From Vespa crabro (Eukaryota > Arthropoda > Insecta > Hymenoptera > Vespidae): a stretch of DNA of 64,000 nt. The notes beneath the pieces are model-generated. The model ran no database searches. It saw only the letters and a program-made list of their open reading frames with translations, and had not been told where the DNA came from. Positions 53,477 to 64,000 of this stretch are shown here, piece after piece. A program made the translations under genes and the position numbers. How positions within the stretch are numbered: the first letter of the stretch is position 1; each line of letters opens with the position of its first letter. Location of the stretch: positions 5,426,501-5,490,500 of the forward strand of contig NC_060963.1 of NCBI RefSeq assembly GCF_910589235.1, written 5' to 3'.

Positions 53477-56400
53477 GGTAATTATTTCATTTACAGAGAA
53501 GGTATTATTGTGTAAAAAACCACATTTATATTTTTTCGGTAATAATGATTACTTAACGTATGTTATATATTGAGTATATATATGTCTATATATAATTGTT
53601 ATATATATTGTTACGCGCATCCAACAACTACGTGTGAAAACTTTAAACGACTTTTAATATTTAAGAAGAAACAGTTTATGTACAATTAACTAATTTACAA
53701 GAAAATAGTAATTTATCCGGGACGTGAGTTACGTCCTCTCAAGATGAATTCCCTTGGAAGACAGACAAAAGCTCGTTGTTACATGTTAATTTTTGTCATT
53801 GCTTAGAAACGTTCTGTCCGCTCTGAATTTACTCCGAATTCGTCCAGACCGGTCGTAATAGTATATTACGCATTATAGACGTATATATGGTATGTTGACG
53901 AATATAAAATATTCATATACATAGTTAATATATATTCAATTTTTAATGAGCTCTTTTTTAAAATAGACTTTATAATATGCTGAGTTAATGGTTTGCAGTT
54001 GTTGTGAAAAATAGTGAAGGAAAAAAATTATTATTCAAAATTCAACGTTCTAAAAATCGATGCGATTACTTGAATGTACGATCATTAGTAATCTACTTGA
54101 GATAAGTTCAGTTTGTCGTTCGATAAATTGATCAAAGATCTTTTTCCATTAATGGCTTGTTTTTCAATAATGTCTTTTGGACATAAATATGTTCAAGCAT
54201 TAGTTAGATTACACGAATTAATTTGCATAATGCGAAATAAATTGCTATATTTAATAGGATTATGATCTAGAAATAGTCGCATTATTTTCCCATTATATTT
54301 CTTTATTATTATTATATTTTTTTTATTTTTAATCTTATTCATGAATAGGTCGATATTTTTCTAGAATAAATTAGAAGAAAGTTACAAAAACTTAGAACAA
54401 CTTAGAAAAGCATAATTGTTTTACTTTGTAATCATAATTATTCTAACAAAGTTTGTATATTTTGCAGGTATCCGTTTTTCCATGGATGTTTCTCGAGATG
54501 AGGTAAAAGCTCTATCTGCATTGATGACATTTAAATGTGCTTGCGTGGACGTACCTTTTGGTGGTGCTAAAGCCGGAATAAAAATCAATCCTAAAAATTA
54601 TTCCGAGCATGAACTTGAGAAAATCACAAGGAGATTCACATTGGAGCTTGCAAAGAAAGGATTCATTGGTAAGACTTCCTTCTTAACTAAGAGTGACGAA
54701 CTTCAAGATTTTATATATCGTACAATATCGGTTTTGGCATCTCAACCAACAGCGTCTTGTTACGTCATTCCGTATTCTTGCTGCGTCGACGTTATTACAT
54801 TTGTGATAATTTTAGATCAAATCTATCGTAGAAAATTTACATTTGTGTGAGCTTGTTTAAAATAACCTGTACCTTGTTGCTATATGTATTATAATATAAA
54901 GAACAAATTTTATACACAGAGGACACAATTGGAACATTACTAACATGTAGCTTCTTGAGGCGACACTTTTAGTTTTTTAAAATTTCTACCTTTTTTTCAT
55001 TCATCTTTTGTGTGCCTATAAATAAAATAATAATGATACTTATATACGTATCACTATCTTTCGAAACGAAATGAGATGGTACGCAGAAAATAGAAAATAA
55101 AAAATAGTGAGCTTCTTTTTTTAAGAGGGAAATTTATCGATATAATTATCTTTTGTAGGACCTGGTGTGGACGTACCTGCTCCCGATATGGGAACTGGAG
55201 AACGTGAAATGTCTTGGATCGCTGATACCTATGCAAAAACGATCGGTCATTTGGATATCAATGCTCATGCTTGTGTAACTGGTAAGCCTATTAATCAGGG
55301 TGGAATTCATGGACGGATATCTGCGACTGGTCGTGGAATATTTCATGGATTGGAGAATTTTATTAATGAAGCTAACTTTATGAGTATGATTGGTACGTAT
55401 CCCATTCATCATTGAAAATTTAGACTTTTCTTATGGAATTAAAAGCTTTAATGTTTTCTTTAATATATTGATTATTTAGGTACTACGCCTGGGTGGGGTG
55501 GAAAAACTTTTATCATTCAAGGTTTTGGTAATGTTGGTTTGCACACAATGCGTTATTTACATCGTGCTGGTGCTGTTTGCATAGGTGTCCTCGAAAACGA
55601 TGGAGCAATCGTTAACGAGCAGGGCATCGATCCAAAGGTAAAATCTTAAGAGATCAATTTTTTATATGAATATCAATCATATCAATTGCAACATTCGTTC
55701 GAATATTTCTTTTTTTTTATTTCAGCAACTAGAAGATTATCGTATAGAGGCTGGAACGATCGTCGGTTTTCCCGGGGCCAAACCGTACGAGGGAGAAAAT
55801 CTTATGTATGAGCCTTGCGATATATTTATTCCTGCTGCAGTAGAAAAAGTCATTACCAAAGACAATGCCGCCCGTATTCAAGTAAATATTCACTAAATTA
55901 AGATGATGATAAACGAAGGATAATAAAAGAATCGTGTTCGGTATTATTTATTTGAATTGTTTTTTTTTTTTTATATTAGGCAAAGATAATAGCAGAAGCT
56001 GCCAATGGTCCAACGACCCCAGCTGCCGATCAAATACTTATCGATCGTAATATTCTTGTTATACCAGATCTTTATATTAACGCCGGTGGTGTTACAGTTT
56101 CTTTCTTCGAATGGTTAAAGAATTTAAATCATGTGTCGTATGGTCGACTCACTTTCAAATACGAACGGGAATCCAATTATCATTTACTTGGTCAGTCAAA
56201 TTCAATATCATAGTGACATTTAATATCATAAATGATGTATAAATTAGAAATAATTTTATTAATATTCTCGTTTACTACGTTACAGAATCTGTACAAGAAT
56301 CCCTAGAACGTAGGTTTGGTTGTGTTGGTGGTCGTATACCTATTACTCCTTCGGAAGCTTTCCAAAAACGTATTTCTGGTGCATCCGAGAAAGATATTGT

Positions 56401-56643
56401 ACATTCAGGGTTAGATTACACAATGGAACGATCTGCCAGGGTATGTATTATTATTTCATGAAGATTCTTAACAATGATATAATTTGTTTGTACTTATAAT
56501 TGTACATTTTCATATTATTTCTATAGGCCATTATGAAGACCGCCATGAAGTTCAATCTCGGACTTGATCTGAGGACGGCAGCTTACGTAAACTCAATCGA
56601 AAAGATATTTACAACGTACTCTGAGGCTGGTCTCGCTTTTTAA
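48936..56643 (+). CDS. Gdh: Glutamate dehydrogenase, mitochondrial
   Basis: Converts glutamate to 2-oxoglutarate and ammonia in the mitochondrial matrix. Eight exons: 48936-49365, 54468-54668, 55159-55392, 55480-55637, 55726-55881, 55980-56190, 56286-56440 and 56527-56643; 1662 nt, 553 aa (human GLUD1 558). The first 40 residues are basic and Ser/Leu-rich, as in a matrix targeting peptide, and end near [10 protein letters not shown]. Catalytic-domain motifs are [13 protein letters not shown] (active-site Lys), [15 protein letters not shown] and [13 protein letters not shown]; the Rossmann nucleotide site is [25 protein letters not shown] and [12 protein letters not shown] follow. Residues from the [11 protein letters not shown] region form the allosteric antenna found in animal GDH. 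Intron 1 is 5.1 kb, far longer than any other here. Identity is very secure. Confidence 0.97.
49384..49439. repeat. Tandem 7-bp repeat (TTATTTA)n
   Basis: About eight copies starting some 20 bases after the Gdh exon 1 donor; the Tyr/Leu/Phe-rich frame read through it is an artefact. Confidence 0.9.
49603..49659. repeat. Poly(A) tract of 57 nt
   Basis: Long homopolymer in Gdh intron 1. Upstream sequence shows no recognisable retroposon, so slippage growth is as likely as a retroposed tail. Confidence 0.9.
52852..52927. repeat. (GA)n / G-rich microsatellite in Gdh intron 1
   Basis: GA repeats broken by a run of nine G and AAAG units. Confidence 0.95.
53440..53476. repeat. (ATT)n microsatellite in Gdh intron 1
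   Basis: About twelve ATT units. Confidence 0.95.
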
Positions 56644-56832
56644 GTACTAGTCAGAAAAAATTTATTAAACGTAATAGGGCGAATACGATAATGGAGTGCT
56701 AACAAAATGTCATAAGCCAGTATTTCAAAAACTGTTCAGTTTTGCCACTGGTAATGTTGACCATAAGACAAAACGTTCCATGTACATTGTTTTATGCATC
56801 ATTCTTCAAATGCGCCGCAATAATTTGCCTAG

Positions 56833-56835
<3 letters not shown>

Positions 56836-56882
<47 letters not shown>
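56836..56882. repeat. (TA)n microsatellite downstream of Gdh
   Basis: About 23 TA units in the Gdh 3' region. Confidence 0.96.
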
Positions 56883-56885
<3 letters not shown>

Positions 56886-57521
56886 TATACTTAAGAGGAC
56901 TACGTGATAATTATAGATACAATTTCGCGAAATCGCGACCAATATAAAATAATGTTCACTCATTTATCTAATCGAGGAAATATTTAAAACCAGTGCATTT
57001 TTATATTTCAATTTTTATTCATCGGTTCTAACGTTTAGAACACCGATAAATTTATATCAAAGTGATATACGATTGAATATTTTCGCGCTTTAAATTTTGC
57101 CATATACTAAACTACTGCCGTATAGTATATCCATTGAGGATAAAAATGAAATTTTTAAAACGTATTTATAACAAAGAAAAGACGTTTTTAATAAATCAAG
57201 AAATATAATACATTATACACTAATATTGTCATAAATTTTAGGCTGATGTTAATAAACACACAATCATAAGTGAATATAAATTAGATAATTATAATGTAAA
57301 ACATTGGTTATTGACCCTGTTATTAATCCTTGAACCTTTTACGTATGCTTTACGTGTAAAAAAGTCAAGCTCGATGGAACACGTGTTTTTATTCTCACAT
57401 GTAACATTTAGGAGCTGTTCACATATCTATAGCAGTCAGTTATAGCAGATAAACGATATTTAAAATATACTTCATTTAAAAACTTCAAACTAATGTCGAC
57501 CTTCAAATAATATTTAGAAAA

Positions 57522-57560
<39 letters not shown>

Positions 57561-57839
57561 TACACATATATATATATATGTATATCAATACTTGTGTTTA
57601 ATAAATAATTCTATATAATTAATTGTTATGAAATCGATCTCTCTTATTTGTTTCTTTATCTAATAGTTTATGTATTATTTTAAAACATTCTATATAAAGA
57701 ATGAATACATTCGTCTTAAATTATCTTTTAAAAAAGAATTTATCCGTTTGCTGATGAAACTAATGATCGCTTAGATAGTGACCTCTTATAATGAACAAAG
57801 CGTACTTTATTACTAAAGCAATGTTTTAATGCTTAAATG

Positions 57840-58015
57840 ACAAGAGGTCAGCACCGTTTGAAAGTGGAAGAGTACCGGTACGTGCGGACGAACTGCGCGT
57901 GGCCGAGCGCGTAGCGTTAACCAATGTCTATTAGTTAGGGTGGCGGTTGTCTGATATAAGGACGTCTGAAGCCACGACGACGTTAACGTGGTTTGCCGTG
58001 CCTATTTTTTCATTT
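57840..58015 (+). promoter_or_regulatory. Candidate distal promoter / leader exon of the stomatin gene
   Basis: CpG-rich island in AT-rich surroundings, ending in a GTAAGA donor-like site at about 58018. It lies 1.2 kb upstream of the exon at 59183, whose acceptor (TTTTAG) demands an upstream exon. Inferred. Confidence 0.4.
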
Positions 58016-58430
58016 GTGTAAGAAGAAACGACACAAGGTGATAAAAAGTCAATATTATTTATGTGGAATTTCTTTTGTTTTCCATTTCCTTTACTATAAT
58101 ATTATCAGTGATCTCTTACATTTCTTATATATTTTTTTTCCAATTATATTTTTTCGATGTTTTGTCTTACAAAATCGTATAAAATGATGTAAGCTTATCC
58201 TTAAAAAATTTAGGAATTTATCAAAAGAGAACTGTGATCATCATAATGTTAAAACATTGTGATATATATATATTTTCAACTACAATAACAATGTTCGTTT
58301 TAGTGAAATTACTCGATGGAAGATATTAATCCTGATGGAAAGAGCATTATCGTGTCAACGTGTTTTCCGTGTGATATTATCACGATTAGATATTATCAGG
58401 ATACTATATATGTGTATATATGTATATATG

Positions 58431-58461
<31 letters not shown>

Positions 58462-59227
58462 ATGTTTTGACCCTCGATTTATATTTTCTGGACGGAATAA
58501 GGAATAGAATAAAATTATACTTTGGAAGGATGAGCTGTACTTGTTTTTTTCTTTTTTTTTCGAGAAAAACTGGATATACGAGTGTTCTAAATAAATACAA
58601 AATTTTAATGGAGTTTTTTGATTAATCATTCTGATTAATCTATATAGGTTCCATCGAAATAAATTATATTCATTATTAAGTTGACGGATTGTTATCGTGC
58701 CGTAACATCGTAGAATGTTACAGATATAAATTTAATATTTAATTAGCAATTTCATTTTTTTAACATACGATTACTAAATTACACGAAATAGAACAAAAGA
58801 AGTCTCATAAAATATTTTACGGCTCTTCGGGATAATAAGAATTATTTACTCGAGTGTATTAGTTCGAAAAGGAGACGTTTTTTTTTGCGAATTCCGCAAT
58901 CAGAAAAATAAAATTTTTTCTTTTATCTCATGTAGTTAAAAAAATTACGTGCTAATAATAACATATAAAATCATCCGTTTTACTTTTGTGTCCGTTTTTT
59001 TCTTTTCTTTTTTTTTTCACTTTTAGACATCACCAACGTTAATATATTACACAATCAACATCGTAAAAAGTTTCTACATGCTAATAAAAATTCTATAAAA
59101 ATTGTGACGTTTTTTTATATGTAATAAAAATTCCCTTTCTTTCGAGGAAATATCTCTATTAATTTAAATTTAACTATTTTAGGTGGCGAGGTTTGAATCT
59201 CGCGTTAATCCCATAGAATCTCTTCCT

Positions 59228-62200
59228 ATGGCGACTATGAGTAATGCTAATGGATCCACAATTCAGATCAACACGCGTCCGGATGACATACGAAATCGTA
59301 TTATCGGAGGTAAAATATTCTTTTCATTGAAAAAATAAATGAGTATGATTTAAAAGTAAGTTAGTCATTTTTCAATAAATAAACAAATTGAAAATTTATC
59401 GTGAAAATTAATAAAAAAAATCGTGAGATAAACAATATTCTATAGGATTTTGTTAAAGCAGTATTAAGTGATATAAATATAAGAATTATACGATTAACAT
59501 ATTGCATGCCACGTCATTCATATATGTATGATATTAATGTTTCTTGGGAGGATGCTTCATTCGTACATACATATATATGACGAATATATTGAGTTAAAAA
59601 TATATATAACGCATTTCGCGCATTAATAATACTATGAGCATATAAATTGAAATTTTTCTTAAGTTGATTATGATGAAAATATAGTTATGTTTGGTTTTAA
59701 TTAAATTGATATTTTAACTTGGTAAACATTAAAATCAATAATTTTGTAAAAAGTTATTTAATTTAAGTTTAATTGACTTATAAGAAAGTATTTTTACGTT
59801 TAATTTAATACTTCATCATTATATTTAACTTATTTATATTTTAAATTTAAATATTTCAGATATATTTTGGGGAAAATCAGTGCATTGGTTGCAAAAAGTA
59901 TAAACTATTTTAGATTTTTTCTGTTCTACTTCACGTTCTGTTTAAGTTTAGTATATCATCGAACATATTTTATACGTAATTTTTTACCAGTTGCATCGGT
60001 TCCTTGTAAAAACTTTGAAAATACTTTTTCGAGATCTTGCCAAATCATATTGAATATTTAGCTGTTCCACCATAATGTTTTCTTTAAAGGCTTGAATATT
60101 AATTGTTTTCTTTGTAGCATATTAGTATATTACCCATTTGTCACTGTTAATTCAAGAATAAGTTCAACAGAGAGTTTCTTATATCATTTGACATTTTTTC
60201 TGAGAATTATTGCATAGAAAGTCATTTGATCTGATAAGTCTATATCAATCTTTATTATATACTAGAAATTCTGATCACTTCTTCAATATTTTTTTTTTAT
60301 ATCTACATATTTCTGTGAACTGGTGACGTGACCTTTTCATCAATATCTTAGATATAGCTTGTCTTCTTCATATGACCTAATCTTTTTTACGTTTTAGAAT
60401 CAATTTCTATACTATATCATAATTTTATCTTTTAACTAAGCAGCATTATTAAACTGATACGAGCTTTACAATTAATAAATAAATCATAATGCGAATTTGG
60501 TATGAATGAATTATTACTTAAGTGTAAGGAAGGTCGTAATTTTTATTTTATCGTAGAAAACTTTAAGCAAAGCTACGTAGTTGTATAACTATTCGGAAAA
60601 AGTCACGGAGGCTTTAACGATATATTTTAGGAGCTATCGAAAATATATCATAAAGGATTGAATTGGGTTGACATGAGAGTTAGAAACTTTGTCCTCGAAG
60701 GTTTTGAGATAAGGCCTGAACTATTTAACTCATATAACTCATTAACTCATATAAGACGAAGCTATGACGTATAAATCTAGGATTATGAAAAAAATTGTGT
60801 TCCCGTAGCAGACTATTTTTTTTTCTTTTTATTCATTTGAATTTTGTAATTTGCAAGTTTCGAATTGAGCTGATTTTTTTTTTTTATTCTAATCGGAATA
60901 AAAAAATTACAATGTTGTTGAGACACCAATAAAAAAATTGTCAGATTGTTCATCTAAAATCTTTATTTAAATATTAAAGTATAATTTATTTGTTGATAAA
61001 GTCGATTAGTTACGTGCTTTCTATTCTTTAGACGACAGTAATAAAGCATCAGACTTTTACTTAGCGGTATTGCCAATTCAAATTATTGTCCAAGTTAAAC
61101 AACTTTGACAATTTCAATTTTTTTACGAAGACTTGACGCAACTCCGACGAAAATGTAAACATCAAAATGATATTTTTGTTGAATAGATTATCGTATAATA
61201 ATAAACGATATTTTAGGCGGTAAAAGCAATGAAACGTAGAACCTTTAATAGTAAGCAGTAGTATAAGTGGACATTAGTCAGCCAGCTATAGGTAAACTTG
61301 GTTCTTTAGCATTCACCTTGTATATATATACATATCCACGATCCTCATCTTTGCGTTAGAAATATGGTTCAAGACTATATGTGGAAAGCAATCGATGAAG
61401 GCATTGTATTAATGTAGAAATCGAAAAATAAAAAATTACAACGAGTGATTGCAGCTCAAAAAAAGAAATTTGTTTTATTGAAAATCTGTCCGATAGGAAA
61501 AATAAAAAGGAACAGAAAATAAAACGTTGACGTGTGACGCTTTCATTGGGGAAAAAAAAGTATGTGTGGGAGAATGGGGCTGGAAAAGTAGAGTGGACAT
61601 TCATAGAATGAGAGAAAAGAGTAGGTCAGAGAGATAGGAGAAAGGATAGGATGCTAGTACGCGCATTTCGCGCATTTCGCGCATTTCGCGCATGTCACTA
61701 TGGAGGAGAGAAAGATAGAGAGGACTTTCCGTATGAGTAGGCGGCTGAACACGATCAGACTAGGGAGGAAATATCTCTAGGAAAGAGTGTGACATTTCAA
61801 ATCTTGAATACTTTGCTGCCACGTAGCCTACTACAGATGTGGAAGTTTAATACATGGACAGAGAGAGAGAGAGAGAGAGATTGAGAGAGAGAGAGAGAGA
61901 AAGAGAAAGAGAGAGAGAGAGAGAGAGAATGGGAGAGAGAGGAAGAGGGAGGGAGGGAGGGAGAGAGAGAGGGCCGAGAGAGAGCGAGGGAACAAGGGAG
62001 CAATTCACTGACTCAGGTAAGCAGGTCACTGGGCACATCGCTAGTAACTATTTCATTATGACAGACGGTAAGTTTAAAAACGTACATTAAGAATAAAGTA
62101 ATTGAGAATATTTTAATACGTAAAAGATCTTTGTAAAGCGTACTACAATGAATTTCGATTAAGACTAAATAGTTATATTTACTTAGGTGTGGTTTTTAAT

Positions 62201-63588
62201 AAGATTTTTAGTTATAATTTGTTATTATTATTTTACTTTGAAAACTATTCTTGTTGAATTAATATATCCAATATATTCTAAAAAAAGGTGCCATTGACTT
62301 TGTAAACTCGTTTTTTATCATAAATAAAAGATGTAAATTTATTCAGTTCGGTGTACGTAGCTTACTCGTAAAAGGACGCGCGTACGAATATATCGATCCA
62401 TAATTCTTATTCTTTCTTTTGCCGGTGTTATCGTTAACAAAATCGATCCTGTGTTTAAATGAATTATCAAACAAGAACGAGGTTGCGTATTTATGAGAGT
62501 GGTGAATTACGTTTCACGCCAATTCTGACCAAATTTTCTTTATTTTTTTCTTATCTTTACTTGGAAAATATTAAGAAAGGAATTACGGAGGAACAAGAAA
62601 ATAATCTAGAGGAATTATGAAAAATTATACGAGTCTTTCTTTATAATTACACGCAAGGGATTTACTCACGAAACAGTTTGCGTAGTTTTTAACTTTAATG
62701 CAATTTCTTTTTATGTATATATATCCACATATGTACCTCTGATATATGATACGCATATCGATGGACGCGAAAATACATGGTGAATATGTAGTCTCATTTA
62801 CTGCCCGTTATCGATCTTGCACTACGAAGAAAGTGGCAAATTTCTTTATGTGTGTCGTATTTCTATGAATAATTAAAAAAGAAAAACAAAAAAAAATATA
62901 ATAATAATAACTTCAAAAAGAAAGAAAGATTATTTGTATTGATATTGTTGTTATTCAAAGATTATGTACAATATATTATAAGGGCAAGAGACTAAAAAGG
63001 TCTCCGTACACTTAAGAGGATGTTATTATAGGTTGGGCTATATAAACACTCGTTAGTTAATAGCTAGGCTGGAAAACACTTTCGAGAAAGTACAAGAGTA
63101 TGCACTTTTAGAAAAGGGACTTACGAAAGAACCTATTCATACTATACCAACGAAAGAAGAGCAGCTCTTATATGACTCGTAGAATCAAGCCAATTACACA
63201 TCATTTCTTATCAGAACTTTTCTTTTGTAGGTTAACGAAATAATCAATTCTTTTTTTTTTGTTGGAAAATATTATCTGATTGTAACAATTTAATTTGTTC
63301 TACGTACATATAGATGCCCTAATTAATAGCTCAGTCTCGTTCTAAGGATTAGTAATCAACGAACGTATCATAATTAACGAACATGCACATTCGAAACAAC
63401 TTATATTTAATTTTTCGACAATTATTAAACGATCCTATATCAGACATATCGATAAAATTTTCGTTTTTATTGTTTTAGCGGAAGATTCCATACAAAGCGA
63501 TTCAAAAACCTGCGGTAATATTTTAGTGGTATTATCTTGGATTTTGGTGATCATGACTATGCCATTCTCTCTCTTCGTTTGCTTTAAG
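59228..63588 (+). CDS. Stomatin / band 7 family protein (5' part, partial, alternative starts)
   Basis: Membrane scaffold protein of the stomatin/MEC-2/band 7 family; relatives modulate ion channels. The common exon 63479-63588 encodes AEDSIQSDSKTCGNILVVLS and then the hairpin membrane segment (SWILVIMTMPFSLFVCFK), close to insect band 7 proteins; it ends in phase 0 at a GTAACA donor. Two exons can splice to it in phase 1. Distal 59183-59309 starts MATMSNANGSTIQINTRPDD. Proximal 62058-62067 gives only MTD plus one base, followed by GTAAGT. In the distal exon the frame stays open upstream to its acceptor, so translation might begin further 5'. The band 7/SPFH domain lies beyond the right edge. 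Confidence 0.85.
61661..61693. repeat. Tandem 9-bp CpG-rich repeat (GCGCATTTC)n
   Basis: Three full units plus GCGCAT, about 365 bp upstream of the proximal stomatin start. The core 13-mer also occurs at 59611-59623. Confidence 0.93.
61859..61987. repeat. (GA)n purine tract before the proximal stomatin start
   Basis: About 130 bp of GA repeats with GGGA variants, ending some 70 bp upstream of the proximal ATG. Such tracts bind GAGA factor in insect promoters. The Arg-Glu frame across it happens to be in frame with the proximal MTD start. Confidence 0.93.
62068..63478 (+). other. Intron between proximal first exon and common exon of the stomatin gene
   Basis: 1.4 kb of AT-rich DNA with normal GTAAGT and TTTTAG borders. 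No other feature seen. Confidence 0.7.
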
Positions 63589-64000
63589 GTAACAATTTTA
63601 AGAAGATCTATTCGGTTTTGCTTTTTCTTTTTTTACTTTTTTCTTTATTTTCTTCTTTTTTTTCTTTTTTCTTTTAACGATCACTCTATAAACTGTTATC
63701 ACCCTCGTTGTATTATTATTAGAACTGACAATTGACCTCAAAGCACCGTCGAGATTCTATAAAAGATGCACAGAATTCCGTTAATACTTAGTTCATCATT
63801 TTTTTGATAGATTTAGATAGCAGTAAAACGTTGATTATATATAATTTAAAAAGGACAATAAAGAAAAAAAATTGTTTCCGATGAACAATCTTTTAATAAA
63901 TAAAATAATCGATTGTTGAAAACTGAATATGGAAACACGAAGACAAATTTTAATAGTTTTGTTTTACGAATATTACGAATAAGAGCTAAAATATTTTTTT

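Larger units (their letters stand above)
49366..54467. other. Large first intron of Gdh
   Basis: 5.1 kb without a coding frame. It holds a 7-bp tandem repeat, a 57-nt poly(A), a GA tract, an ATT tract and two GC-richer islands (about 51345-51545 and 53608-53880) that might be enhancers or degenerate mobile DNA. No reverse transcriptase or transposase frame is visible. Confidence 0.7.
56644..59182. other. Gdh 3' UTR, spacer and distal stomatin promoter
   Basis: (TA)n tracts at 56836-56882, 57523-57585 and 58405-58464 lie in AT-rich DNA. A CpG-rich stretch at about 57840-58015 is the likely start region of the distal stomatin transcript. Frames at 56696, 58316 and 58335 are driven by the TA repeats. 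Confidence 0.5.

Noticed and set aside
59183..59205. tRNA T-arm-like sequence (GCGAG, GTTTGAAT, CTCGC)
   Set aside because: No acceptor, D or anticodon arms around it; it lies in the stomatin distal exon.

Overview
The window is AT-rich nuclear DNA from an insect, most likely a hymenopteran and possibly a bee. Genes have many short introns (about 60-130 bp) with GT-AG borders. Spacers are full of (TA)n, (ATT)n and (GA)n tracts. A HELLS/LSH gene, which Drosophila lacks, is present. Nothing bacterial, viral or CRISPR-like was seen. Exon models were joined by hand from reading frame, splice signals and remembered family sequence; every complete model closes in frame.

Layout, left to right: Raptor (minus, 5' part only, runs off the left edge); FANCD2 (plus, 16 exons) ending 46 bp from TANGO2 (minus); a SLC35G1-like EamA transporter (plus); a SANBR/KIAA1841 homologue (plus); HELLS (minus); SMIM12 (plus); egghead (minus); an OCRL/INPP5B-type inositol 5-phosphatase (plus); a KPNA2-type importin alpha (minus); an unrecognised secreted protein of 961 aa (plus); ribosomal protein L13A (plus), carrying a box C/D snoRNA in intron 4; POLR2M/Gdown1 (minus); mitochondrial glutamate dehydrogenase (plus, with a 5.1 kb first intron); and the 5' end of a stomatin/band 7 gene (plus), with two candidate first exons, running off the right edge.

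The genes are mostly unrelated housekeeping genes: TORC1 signalling, crosslink repair, chromatin remodelling, glycosphingolipid synthesis, phosphoinositide turnover, nuclear import, Pol II control, translation and glutamate metabolism. No cluster or shared pathway is apparent. The items most worth checking are two U12-type introns in the OCRL homologue, the intronic snoRNA with a 12-nt match to 18S rRNA, the orphan secreted protein, and the alternative N-termini of the stomatin gene.
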